The translations under genes and the position numbers were made by a program. This document shows, in pieces, positions 8,646 to 18,525 of a DNA stretch of 23,355 bases (positions within the stretch are counted from its first letter, which is position 1; each line of letters starts with the position of its first letter). The stretch is from assembly GCA_027943245.1 (NCBI GenBank), contig JANDJZ010000627.1, forward strand, positions 1 through 23,355, written 5' to 3'. The notes under the pieces are model-generated. The model saw only the letters and a program-made list of their open reading frames with translations. It searched no databases and was not told the origin of the DNA. The DNA comes from Acanthamoeba sp. SK_2022b (Eukaryota; Discosea; Longamoebia; Acanthamoebidae).

Positions 8646-11042
8646 CTACATGGGCCATGGCCGTACACCATTTTCCATGACTGAAGAAGAAGAAGACGAA
8701 AATGATGAAGATGTTGACGTCGATGCTGACGATGATGAGGACGGTGACGTCGAAGTTGCGTTCGCCCGAGGTTCCTGTGGTGAAATGGCCCGTGGCTGCG
8801 GCGGCGACACAAACGGGCTAATGTAGTGGTGTTGTTGATACAGTGGGACGAACGAAGAGGGCATAACGTTCAATGGCGTGGGAGACAAAGAGGTCGTCCT
8901 TGAGGCGGTCGTCGATGTCGAAGACGAGTGTGACGCCGACGAGTAGGAAGAGAAGGATTGGCGCGGAGTCGATGCCAGCAGTGTGTTCAGCATCTCTTCC
9001 GTGGCCGGCGAGTACATTCTCGGATATAAGTCGACAGGGTGGACCGCTTGCGTCGACGACTGTGGCGGTGGCGGTGAGGTTGACGAGGTCTCTGTCGGTA
9101 GTGGAGGCGCCTCGTGTCGATGCGCAGCGGCTTCCAATGAATGCGCCGGTGGCAGCGCGGGACTGTCTACGATCGCCACCCAGTGGTCGAGCTTCTCGCC
9201 TTCGATCAGGTGACCGGCCTCCCACTCGGTCACACTGGTCACCACATACTTGACCTGGCCATCCCAACCGCCAAGAAATATTTTGTCTAAATTAGTATTT
9301 AAAATATTCCTGTTTTTGTGGAAGCTGCAACACGCAAGTTGGCCCGTGAAAACCACTAAAGACAGGTTATTTCCCCGTTTTGTTGTGGTTTTCACCGTGC
9401 TCTCGTTTTGTTGAAGTTTTGTTTGCGTTGCAGCTATTAATACCACAAAAACAGGAATAACTCGCTAAAGGCAAATAAAAAAATGAATAAATAAGATAGA
9501 GTATGTACGGTTCCGCGCTCATCGAAGAAGAACTGCGTGCGGTCGGCAGTGGCGCGCCACAGGCGGCCCTCCTTGCCCCGCAGCAGATGGTGAAAATGGA
9601 GCACCGGACCGAGCGAGAGCGGCTTCCTGCGCAAGAGTATGGCGCGTGAGCGTGCCCCCCCCCCTTCGTCATGAGTTGGCTGCGTGAGTGGGTGACCGTA
9701 CTGCCCGGTCATGTGGGGAGCCAAATGGCTGCGGTGGGCTTGTTGCATGACGATCAACAAATTGACGGGCGCTCCGATCAGCTGGGCCTGGTGGATGGCC
9801 AGCGACGGTGAGGCGGCTTCACCCAAAGAACGCCAGGCGTCGATCAAGGCGGGAGACGATGAAGAGGGGGGGGGCTTACCCAGGTGCGCCCGCTCAACTT
9901 GCACATGGCAGGGTTGGTGTAGATGATGGTGGGCGGTCGAGGATCGGTGACCGACGCGAACGCACACACCACCACGGGATACCTGAGCCAACGCCCAGAA
10001 GGGGAGAGGGGGGGGGTGAGCACTCAACAAGCCGCGGACACCCACGTGGTCGTCTTGGTGACGTCACACCTGAAGTCAGGCACGGCGAAGCCGGTGAGCA
10101 TAGGGTAGTCGCAAAGGAAGGGCAGCTCCTTCATGGCCTCCAACAACAGCTCGGATGGCTTGGCGCTCGACGTCGACGTAGTAGTTGTTGTCGACTTTGA
10201 CAAGGCTGTCAAAGACAAAGATGGTGGCGGTCTTGTCTGGAACGGTTCTTGCTGTTCCTGCTTGCGTAGTTGGTGTTCGTGTCGCAGCGCGTTGAGGGCG
10301 CGGTCCGTGGCGTCCTGTTGGGCGGCCATGTCCTGCATCTGGCTTCGCAACTTGTCGTTCGCGGAGCGCAGGCCACGGACCTCGACGGTCAACACCTCGA
10401 CCGCGTGCATGAGCAGCCCCAGCGTGTCCTGTTTGGGGAACGCCGGTTTGTTGTCGACATCACTCTTCTTGCTCGCACCACGTGGCCAGCTGCGGTCTGC
10501 CGCCTCCCGTGGCACCTGAGGCGGGGCGTGCGGCTGCTGCCTGTTGGCTTCGCTGTCGTGCAGTTCATAACTTTCGGCGTCCGCTTCGCTTCGCCTTCTC
10601 TTTTTCTGTGCTGGAGGAAGCTCCGGCCTTGCGAGCTGTCCCGCCGGGGCGGCCTTAGCCTTTGGCACAGCGGGCCCTGTGTTGTGGGCGACGGGCCCCG
10701 AGCACAAGTAGGGGTGCCCTTTGCGAACGCAGCGCTCGCAAGGCTGTTTCCTAAACGAAGCAACAGCGACGTAAGCGCACAACACACGGGACACTGTTGG
10801 CTCGAAACCAAAACCAATTTTAAAAAACAAAACAAAAAAAAAAGAATAACCGAGTTGCGTTTCATTCTTGGGCGCATGAGAGGGGGGGGGGGAACGAAGG
10901 AGGCCGAAGAGAAGGATAAATAAGGAGAGCGCGCTCGCTAGCCTGTTTTGGGCAGTCGAGAGGAGAGCACGTACCCGTCGCATGCGGAGCGAAAGACCGC
11001 ACAAAAGCTGCACCCGCCTTGTGGCTGTTCTGCCCTCTTCAT
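8646..11042 (-). CDS. TF4: Zn2Cys6-PAS regulator
   Basis: Minus-strand exons: 10975-11042, 10070-10750, 9880-9982, 9702-9787, 9509-9626 and 8646-9254 (554 residues, all in phase). Zinc-cluster Cys11, 14, 21, 27, 30 and 39 come from GGCSFCAVFRSACD and GKQPCERCVRKGHPYLC. A basic KKRRR patch lies at about 72-76 and a coiled coil at about 134-185 (AVEVLTVEVRGLRSAND). The PAS domain spans about 250-365: ELPFLCDYPMLTGFAVPDFR, PPTIIYTNPAMCKLSG, QLIGAP, RLWRATADRTQFFFDERGT, then VKYVVTSVTEWEAG. The long final exon encodes a Ser/Thr/Pro-rich tail. TF4 is closest to TF1 and TF2: shared PDFR wording, identical 86-nt and 118-nt exons with TF1, and a related tail. The start was set at MKRAEQ because the paralogs have short N-termini; an in-frame ATG further upstream (MSVRSR) is possible. 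Intron 5 holds a foldback element (9305-9459). Confidence 0.87.
9305..9459. repeat. Imperfect foldback palindrome in TF4 intron 5
   Basis: The outer arms are a perfect 17-bp inverted repeat at 9305-9321 and 9443-9459 (TATTCCTGTTTTTGTGG and its complement). Further in, AGCTGCAAC at 9323-9331 pairs with 9427-9435, and GTGAAAACCAC at 9346-9356 pairs with 9385-9395, leaving a 28-nt loop. The three nested matches in the right order describe one broken hairpin about 155 bp long, fully inside the intron 9255-9508. It could be a non-autonomous foldback or MITE-like element, or a structured intron RNA. No target-site duplication is obvious at the ends. Confidence 0.8.
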
Positions 11043-11359
11043 GCCGGCTTTTGTGTGCAGTTCGATAAGGCAAACGAAACACTCACCAAGTGCTGCCTGC
11101 CTGGACCTGACCGACATCTCATGGCAACGGAACCGCTGGGCCAATGACGCTCTGTCTTTTTTTAGGCATCGTTACCTAAAGTCGCTCTTCCCATTTAGTA
11201 TTAACGTGTTACACCGTCCACCAGCTGCGTGGATTTCTCGCTTTTTATGCAGAGCCGTCGGCAGGCTGACCGAAAACCACCGCCGAATCGACCGGCACAG
11301 TCATCTTCTGTTCTCGGAGAAAGCGCCGCCACTCGCTATCACTGGACCGCGGTCATCCC
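11043..11359. promoter_or_regulatory. TF4 upstream region between TF4 and TF5
   Basis: This 317-bp gap holds the TF4 promoter and the TF5 3' end; no gene was recognised. Read on the minus strand it has GCATAAAAAGC at 11240-11250, about 200 bp upstream of the TF4 ATG, nearly the same TATA-like word as upstream of TF3. The TF4 reading frame stays open for about 100 nt upstream of the chosen start, so part of this gap may be coding. Confidence 0.35.
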
Positions 11360-13310
11360 TCAATCCACCGTAAGCCAGGCGGCAAGCCCATACTGGTGTG
11401 CTTGAGGGGGTTGATATTGTGCGTGGGACGCGGATAGTGAAGGCTCCTCACGTTGGCTTGAGTTGTGAGGACCGTGGTACGATTGTTGATGGTGGATGTG
11501 TAATGCTGGCGGGGCGACGATTGGCGCATGCGGTGTGGAGGAAGAGGAAGAGGAGATGGCTGCCGTAGACGAAGACGAAGACGAAGACGAGGGTGATGAG
11601 GATATAGAAGAGGAGGAAGAAGAGGAAGATGATTCGATATCGACTCCGTTTCGAAGAGGGACCCACGCGTCAGGCACCTCGCTCTCCTCCAGGCGACCCT
11701 CCTCCCAGTCCAGTATGCAATGTAGCGAATACCTCATCTGTGCGCACTGCGCGTGAGCGTGGTCGCACGCGCGCACACACTCACAAAACACACCAAATAA
11801 CTCGGAAACGCGTGGGCGGGTTTGCGTACGGTGCCGAACTCATTGCAGAAGAACTGCGCATTCTCGGTTACCCGCAGGAGCACGCCGTAGCTGGATCGCA
11901 GCAGCGAGTGATAGCGGTACACTTCCGTCACGTGGAACGGAGGCCTGTGAAGAGCGAGAATAAGAAAAAGAAAATTAGAAAAGAAAATTAGAAAAGAAAA
12001 TTAGAAAAGAAAAGAAGAGAAGATCTGAGAAGGGCAAAGTGGTTGCACACGGAGACGGGGTATACCTGTTGGTCGTTAGCATGATCGCTTGCTTGTACTG
12101 GCGCACGTTCACCACGTACGCACACTGGTACGGGGCCCCGAGCAGTTGATCCTGATCAACACATCATCGACGTTGGTGTTAGCGTCAGGATTGTGCTTGT
12201 GGGTTTGGGAAGCGCACCAGCCGGCAGTTCGTAAGACCACAGAACGCGGAGTTGGCGTAGACCATCACCGGAGGAATGTCATCGGTATTCGAACACATGA
12301 ATGCGCATACCGGATAGCTGCCAATGGCCACACACGTGTACATTCAGACATCGCGCGCGCCCGCCAGCACTGACTGGACACTGACTTACCTGAAGTCGAT
12401 AACGGCCAGCGACGACCGAATGTCGTAGTCGCGCAGGAACGGCATCAGCGAGCGAGCCTGACTCAGGACTTGGCAGGGGACCGCCTCGCTCACCGCCAGC
12501 GCAGTCCCCGCGGCCACCGGCGAAGTTGAGGAGGCGGCTGGCAGCGTCGTGGCCGGCGGCGCGACACTGCTGCCGTCGAAGGACGACGACCGTTCCTCGA
12601 CCTTGCGTCGCTTGTGTTCGCGCTCGGCTTGCTGCAGTTCGGCCATGCGCTCCTCGAGCTCGGCCATGGCGCGACAGGTGGCGCGGTGGGCCTCCTTGCG
12701 TCGTGCGAGCCGCGCCCTGAGCTCGGCGTTGGCCTGGCGCAGCTGGTGGATCTCGTCCGCCTGCATCTCCACGACCTGCGACACGAGCGCGAGCCGAGCC
12801 TTCAAGTCGCCGTGGTCATCTGACTGCACCGGCGGCTGCTCGAGGGGATCGGGGCGATGGTAGTTGTGGTTGTGGTGGTTATTATGATGAAGGGGGGAGT
12901 GGTGACGTGACGAAGATGGCGTGGGAGGTGGTGGTTGTGGTGGATGAGGAATGGAGGTGGTGTCCGTGGATGAAGCCGAAAACGCAGAGAGGAGCGCGCT
13001 GTGACGGGGTGGCCGGCCACGCTTACGCGGTGGTAGGTCGGTGCACAGGTGACCCCGCCCCGTGCGCACACACCGCCCACACGGACGATTCCTGTTTTGG
13101 TAAAAGTAAACAGAGAAATAAAAATAAAAATAACCAACCAGAGGGTTGCGAGGTGGGAGAGAGGTACGAATCGCACGCGGAATGTCCCTTGCGGCAGAAG
13201 TTGCAGGCCGACACGAGAAGTGCGGTGGTGGCAGGCTTTAATAGCATGTCGCTGCTGCCTTCCTCGGCGGAGGAAGGCGAGGATGGGGCAGGTGCCTCGG
13301 GTGTGGGCAT
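11360..13310 (-). CDS. TF5: Zn2Cys6-PAS regulator, TF7-like subfamily
   Basis: Minus-strand exons: 13168-13310, 12390-13091, 12218-12317, 12066-12151, 11830-11944 and 11360-11737 (507 residues). Cys36, 39, 46, 52, 55 and 64 make the zinc cluster (SACNFCRKGHSACD, SNRPCGRCVRTGRGHLC). A basic patch RKRGRP follows at about 70-75, then a Pro/His/Asn-rich linker. The long coiled coil at about 145-210 includes SQVVEMQADEIHQLRQ and ARRKEAHR. The PAS domain from about 282 to 395 reads PPVMVYANSAFCGLTN, DQLLGAPYQCAYVVN, the VTEVYRYHSLLR helix, QFFCNEFGT and RYSLHCILDWEEG. Serine runs and a Gln/His-rich stretch form the tail. The coil and PAS wording are shared closely with TF7 and differ from TF1, TF2 and TF4, so TF5 and TF7 are probably recent duplicates. 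It is divergently arranged with TF6 across 490 bp and could share promoter elements with it. Confidence 0.88.
11971..12009. repeat. Three perfect 13-bp copies in TF5 intron 4
   Basis: AAAATTAGAAAAG is repeated three times without mismatch. On the TF5 transcript strand each unit reads CTTTTCTAATTTT, a pyrimidine tract containing CTAAT, which fits a loose branch-point consensus. The array is about 25 nt from the acceptor of the intron 11945-12065. Confidence 0.9.
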
Positions 13311-13800
13311 GGCGAGGTGGGCACTGGGATCGCTTGGCGCGGTTATGCCGCCGGTGTCGTCACATTTCGCGAAGCACGCCCCGGTTGGTGTGGGCCAATC
13401 GCAGGTGACGGACAGGTCAAGGTCCGTGGCGGGCAGGAACAGTCCTGAACTCTTTAGCTGTGAAGACCACCTACTGCTGCTTCCTCCCTGCTACCGCTCG
13501 TCCGAGAGAGGTCGGAAGCTCCCCTCCGCCGACGGAAAAACATGCCGTTGTGGCATTTATACCACAATTGTTCATTTAATCGGTGCAACTATTTCCAGAG
13601 ATGCTGGGTAGTGGGTATTTGTTGTTCGGGTGGCATCGCCTCATCTCAACCAATAGCCCGCGGAACATCAGCACGGCGCGGGAGTCCGATGGACATTTTG
13701 GCGGGCATTTAATTGGAGACACAACCCGCGGGCTACGAACTGGACGCACGGCATTCTCCCTCCAGGCCTACGCACAAGAAAGAGGAAAGAGAGGGGAGAG
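13311..13800. promoter_or_regulatory. Divergent promoter region of TF5 and TF6 with CCGCGG palindromes
   Basis: This 490-bp gap between divergent start codons has several promoter-like words. TAGCCCGCGG at 13653-13662 and CCGCGGGCTA at 13725-13734 form a perfect 10-bp inverted repeat, each copy with a CCGCGG core. CCAAT sits next to the first copy (13649-13653), and an inverted CCAAT (ATTGG) lies at 13711-13715. A minus-strand TATAAATGCC at 13552-13561 points toward TF5. Zn2Cys6 dimers usually recognise CGG triplets, often as CCG...CGG, so auto- or cross-regulation by the cluster proteins is plausible but inferred. Confidence 0.45.
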
Positions 13801-15834
13801 ATGTCGAACGCTCCTCCTTCGCCTGTGTTCTTTGGTTCTTCGCCCGTGCCTCGCGTGCGTGCGTGCAATTGTTGCCGAGAGGCCCACTCGGCGTGCGATC
13901 CGTACGTCACACCGCCAAAGCCTTTTGCTTCTTTTTAGATCCGTGGCCCCATCAAAAATGATGATGTGTACTGGATTCAAGTCCTTGCTGTTGGCATTGT
14001 CCCCCCCCCCCATTTGCCGACCACCAGGGCCACGACACGGGGCTAGCTCCATTTTTGTATTTCTTCCCCCGTAACGGTTCGTAACAACACAACCACAGGA
14101 CGAGGCCGTGCAGGCGATGTGTGAGGACTGGGCGAGCCCACATCTGTTCGGACCTCCCGGCGCGCAAGCGCGGGCGCCGCCCCAATCCCAAGCCGGACAC
14201 AGCGACCTGGGTGCCTACGGCCATCTCGCCCAAGGCCGCCATGCCAGACGCACCTACCTTCTGCCTATCGCCGACCTCCACCGCTCCAACCTCGTCATCT
14301 TCATCTTCATCTTCTCCGTCCACCTCTCCATTACTGCTTCCGTTTGCTCCGATTCGCGACGAACATGTTCCACCGCACGATCCATATCACCGCCTCCATC
14401 ATCTACATCTTCACCCCTCCCACCTTCAGCCACCTCAGCCTCATCAACAATATCAACAACCATATCAACATCAACATCAACAACGCCATTGCCACCAGCG
14501 GCAGCAGCAACATGACGACGAGAGCGAAGGTGATGTCCAGGACCCGCAGGAAGCCGATGGCCTCGGCGAGGGCGGCGAGCGTGTGTTGGGCCAGCTGGTG
14601 CATATCGTGGAGGCGCTGATGGAAGAGGTGCGCGGGCTCAAGCGCAGCAACGAGCAGCTGCACCACGACCTTGAGGCCCTCCAGTCGCAGCAGCACGTGG
14701 CCGACGACAAGGTGGCCCAGCTTCTGGGGGGTGGCGTCACCAACACATCCACCACGAGGATCGACCCCTACGACGCAGATGAGGGAAGCGATTGCGTCGA
14801 ACCAAGACACAAGCGACCGCGATCGCCGTTGTCCTCATCTACGGCGGCGACGTCTTCTTCTTCCACCTCCTCATCTTCATCGGTGGTACCACCGCGCTTG
14901 CCGACACTGGACCTCGAGGCAGGCGATGCCGCCACCGCGCTGGTACCTCGATCATCGGGCTCGCCGTCGCCGCGGTCAGAAGCGCGCCGGCTGATCGCCT
15001 TCGTGCGTCCCTATGCCCTGCCCGCCCACTTTGCCATTCCAGACTTCAGGTTCGGTCAGCCTGCCACGTTGCCGAGCACAGCGCCACAGCTGCGTTGGTG
15101 CGAGAATGCTAAGTATGTTGCTTTTCTTTGGCGCATATGCGGAATTTTACAGATATCCGGTCATGGGCTGCACGTTCGAGTCGCTCACCGGCTCGCGCCC
15201 GCCGACGATCGTCTACGCGAATGCCGCCTTCTCTTGGGTGACCGGTTTCCCCTTGGTTCGCGCTCCTCTCAATGGCAGGATCAGCGGCCTCATCGTGGCT
15301 AACTGGTTCTGGAAGCCTACGAGACTGCGCGGTCTCTTGGCTCACTTCCTTCGTTTTATTGCGTGGCCAACAGAGTGAGCTGCTTGGCGCGCCGATCACG
15401 AAGGTGAGGGTGACTGGCGAAGTCTCGCGCCGTAACATGTCTGTCCATCTCGTCAACAAGTACATCACCCACTGCGGCCCGACTCTTGATGTGACTGGTT
15501 GTAAGAATAGGCGAGACTGATATGTGTCGGTCAACGATTCTACTTGCACCTAGGACCCCGATGTCAGTGAGCCCCGTCTATGAGATTAACTGCCTCGCGC
15601 GATGCCGAAGCGGAGGACTCCTGCGAACGGAGGACAAGACACAGTTCTTCTTCGACGAGCAGGGCAATGTACGCTCCCTGCTGTCTAGTTTCGCTTTGTG
15701 CGATTGGCTTCTGATGCTTGGCTTGTTCGTTCATTCAGGCCAAGCATGCGATCCTCTGCCTGATATCCTGGAAAGAAGGCCACCTGCGCGATGACGAGAA
15801 GCTCGACTTGTGGGGTCCCATCGCGAAGGAGTAG
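13801..15834 (+). CDS. TF6: Zn2Cys6-PAS regulator with short C-terminus
   Basis: Exons: 13801-13901, 14099-15049, 15153-15255, 15374-15459, 15554-15668 and 15739-15834 (483 residues). Cys22, 25, 32, 38, 41 and 50 form the zinc cluster (RACNCCREAHSACD, PTRPCRRCVRTGRAHIC; one extra Cys at 24). A basic ARKRGRR patch follows, then a long Ser-rich and His/Gln/Pro-rich linker. The coiled coil is at about 194-245 (HIVEALMEEVRGLKRSNE). The PAS domain from about 351 has RPPTIVYANAAFSWVTG, SELLGAPITKV, GLLRTEDKTQFFFDEQGN, then AKHAILCLISWKEG. The protein ends with LDLWGPIAKE, at the conserved Trp about 20 residues after the PAS core, so it lacks the disordered tail of most paralogs. Within the second exon, AT-rich codons for Gln and Asn-like runs contrast with GC-rich flanks. 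The gene is followed at 168 bp by TF7 in the same direction. Confidence 0.87.
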
Positions 15835-16002
15835 CCAACCCTTTTGTCTTGTTGCCAGATTGGCGATTCAACTACGATAATTCTATGACTTTTCGCATAC
15901 GGACCACGTGGAGGGGGCCTGGCAACCAGGGCTTAACCCCGGGCGACAGAACGAACGCTCAAACGTCCCACTTGACCCTCAGAGCCCTCGAGTTTGTGTG
16001 AC

Positions 16003-18310
16003 ATGGAGCCCTCACCGTCACCTGTGAGCCCAGTCCCGGTGCCTGCCTGTAACTTTTGCCGCAAAGCGCACACTGCATGCGACCCGTAACCCCCCCCCCT
16101 CCCGACAACCGTATCATCGTTTTTTTTTCGCTTCGTTCTTTGGTGGCCCTCTTCTTTTCTTTCTTCGTTTTACATCGAGAGATAAGCGTTATTATTATTC
16201 TTTTCTTATGTTTGTTCTCTCCTCCGGTGTAGGAACCGCCCGTGCGGGAGGTGCGTGCGCACGGGGAGGGCCAACCTGTGTGCGGACCCGCCACCTCGCA
16301 AGCGTGGCCGACGCGCGCTTCGCGACACCATCCCGCTATCTACCACCACCGTCTCCTCCTCTTCATCTTCTCCCTCCTCTATTTCGCGCAAGCTGCCACT
16401 CCCCACGACCACCACATATCCCACGATCACCACACATCTCACTACCACCACAACTTCCACGCCGACTCCACCTCTTCCTTCAGCTGCGCCCGGTCGCCCC
16501 CTTCAGCCCTATCCCCGGGGCCCACCGCTCCACTCGCCCGGCGTTGCCGCTGGGCCAGGAATGCGCATTCCTCAGCAGCCACGCCCGCCGCTCGCCACCT
16601 TGCCTGCGCAGGGCGGCTCTCCCGTGTCGACACCGATGACGTCATCACGAGGCGCCGTGCAACTGCCGCCCAAGACCGAGGCCGGCGCGGGGAAGCCGAA
16701 CGCGGTCGTCGAGGAGCTGGCGTCCCGCATCGAGGTCATGTCGCAGGTCGTGGAGATGCAGGCCAGGGAGATCCGAGAGCTGCGCCAGACCACGGCCGAG
16801 CTCGAGGCCAAGCTCGCACGACGCAAGGAGGCCCACCGCCAGGCGCGCCAATTGGTCGAGGAGCTGCGCGAGCGCGAGCGAGACCACGAGATCGCGCGCA
16901 AGCGACGCAGGACCGAGGACTCGCTGGTGGTCGCCCGGCATTCCAAGACCGGAGCTTCCCTGCATTCCATCACGTCGCTTTCGTCGTCGTCTTCGTCGCC
17001 GTCGTCGCTCGGGTCGTCGCCGATGAGGACCGGCGGTGCCACGTCAGCATCTGACGTGTGCGGAGGAGTGGGCGCGCCCATCGGCGGGCTGCTGAGCGAG
17101 ATTCGTCGGCGGATGCCCTTCCTGTGCGCCTACGACATCCGCGCTTCGGCCATCGTCAACTTTGGGTAGGTGCCACGCGCGCCACCGGACACGCGACCAC
17201 ACGCGTGCCTGACATTCTTGTCTGCGTGTCCACTTCCATATTCCAGCTATCCCGTGTGCTCGTTTGAGCTGCCGCCGCCTGGTGGGTTCACGAGCTCTCC
17301 GCCAGTGCTGATCTACGCCAATGACGCCTTCTGCCACCTCACCAACTACCCGCGGGTAACCAACATTCCTTGCTGACGTGGCACACATCCACACGCGCGT
17401 GCACACATGCCTTGCATTACGTGTGGCCTGCTCGCATTCCTTGTTGACGTTGCACGCGTGCGCGCATTTTCGACCCGGATAGGAGCGATTGATCGGGACG
17501 CCCTACCAGTTCACCTACGTCATCAACCTTCAGCACTACCGGCGGGCAGTACAAATCGGCAACGACAGGTTCGCTTCTCTCTTTCTCTTTCTCTCTTTCT
17601 CTCACATTCGTTCTTGCCGAAGGCTAACCGACTCCTCAATTCGTGGCCGTGGGCACAGGCCTGCCTATTGCGTGACGGAGGTGTACAAGTATCAGTCGCT
17701 GCTGCGTTGCAATGGAACCCTCCTTCGGGTCGATCAGAACCACCAGTTCTTCTGCGACGAGGCGGGCAAGGTGTCACGCCCTCTCTTCAATGGGCTCTCC
17801 TGCGCGTGCGCGCGCCTCACCCGCAGGTCGCGTCGACCGATGCCGTGCGTGCAGTTGCGGTATTCGCTGCTGTGCATCACCGACTGGGAGGAGGGCGCCC
17901 TGGAGGAGACGGAGGTGCTCGACCTGTGGCTGCCTCCCCAAGCCGTCATTCCCGACCACGCAGAGACACCCGCCGCCGGATCGCCGCTTGCGCTGCCCAC
18001 GAACGCAGGGCTGCGGCCAGCCCAGCAGCCCTACGCCCACGGGCTCCCACTGCAGCCAGCGATGCAGCACCCGCTCCTCCATTCCTCGGCCCATCCACTC
18101 CATCATCACCATCACGCCCACCAATCGCAGCTGATCGAGCCATCGCCTCACCCCAACGCGGCCCCACCGTTCACGGCGGCCGCAGCGGCGGTGGCGAACG
18201 GCGGACTGTCGGCGGTGGGGCAGCGGCGGGCGGGGCGCGACAGCGACGCCGAGATGGCCGCGTGGCTGATGGACCATCCCTACCCCAGCGAGTCGTGGCC
18301 TTCCATATGA
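16003..18310 (+). CDS. TF7: Zn2Cys6-PAS regulator, TF5-like subfamily
   Basis: Exons: 16003-16085, 16233-17165, 17247-17355, 17483-17568, 17659-17770 and 17855-18310 (592 residues). Cys16, 19, 26, 32, 35 and 44 form the cluster (ACNFCRKAHTACD, PNRPCGRCVRTGRANLC), followed by RKRGRR at 50-55. The linker is Thr/Pro-rich. The coiled coil at about 188-250 contains SQVVEMQAREIRELRQ and LARRKEAHR and ends in a basic ARKRRR. The PAS domain at about 335-465 holds PPVLIYANDAFCHLTN, ERLIGTPYQFTYVIN, VTEVYKYQSLLR, TLLRVDQNHQFFCDEAG and RYSLLCITDWEEG. The long tail is rich in Ala, Pro and His. As in all paralogs, the zinc cluster is completed only after splicing of intron 1. The last acceptor was placed after GTGCAG at 17854, because that gives phase 0 and the RYSL start seen in TF5. 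The expected role is a nuclear DNA-binding regulator; target genes and ligand are unknown. Confidence 0.9.
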
Positions 18311-18418
18311 CTCTTACTTGTTAACACTCCAAACGCTCTAAAACTCGCCTGCACATGTCCATGTACGCGCAACACAAGCCTACCAGGCTGGAGCTCAGTA
18401 GAAATTTGTATGTAAGTC

Positions 18419-18424
18419 AATAAA
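18419..18424 (+). terminator. Poly(A) signal AATAAA of TF7
   Basis: AATAAA lies 108 bp after the TF7 stop codon and only 14 bp before the tRNA begins. Cleavage would therefore fall at or within the tRNA gene. Confidence 0.55.
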
Positions 18425-18438
18425 ATTATATCTAATCA

Positions 18439-18510
18439 GCTCGCGTGGCCCAATGGAAAGGCGTCCGCCTCCTAAGCGGAAGATTGTGGGTTCGATCCCC
18501 ACCGTGAGCG
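18439..18510 (+). tRNA. tRNA-Arg, anticodon CCU
   Basis: The sequence folds into a full cloverleaf without an intron. The 7-bp acceptor stem is GCTCGCG with CGTGAGC (one G-T pair), followed by discriminator G at 18510. The D stem GCC/GGC is at 18448-18450 and 18460-18462. The anticodon stem TCCGC/GCGGA encloses the loop CTCCTAA with anticodon CCT at 18471-18473, which reads AGG (Arg). The T arm is GTGGG-TTCGATC-CCCAC. The internal A box (TGGCCCAATGG, 18446-18456) and B box (GGTTCGATCCC, 18489-18499) match pol III promoter elements. The 3' CCA is not encoded. Confidence 0.97.
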
Positions 18511-18519
18511 AGCTTGACC

Positions 18520-18525
18520 TTTTTT
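18520..18525 (+). terminator. RNA polymerase III terminator (T6)
   Basis: Six consecutive T residues lie 9 nt after the tRNA discriminator base, the normal position and form of a pol III stop signal. Confidence 0.85.

Noticed and set aside
9301..9465. A complete transposon with target duplications around the foldback
   Set aside because: No matching direct repeats were seen at the ends and no transposase-like frame is present, so only the hairpin itself is reported.
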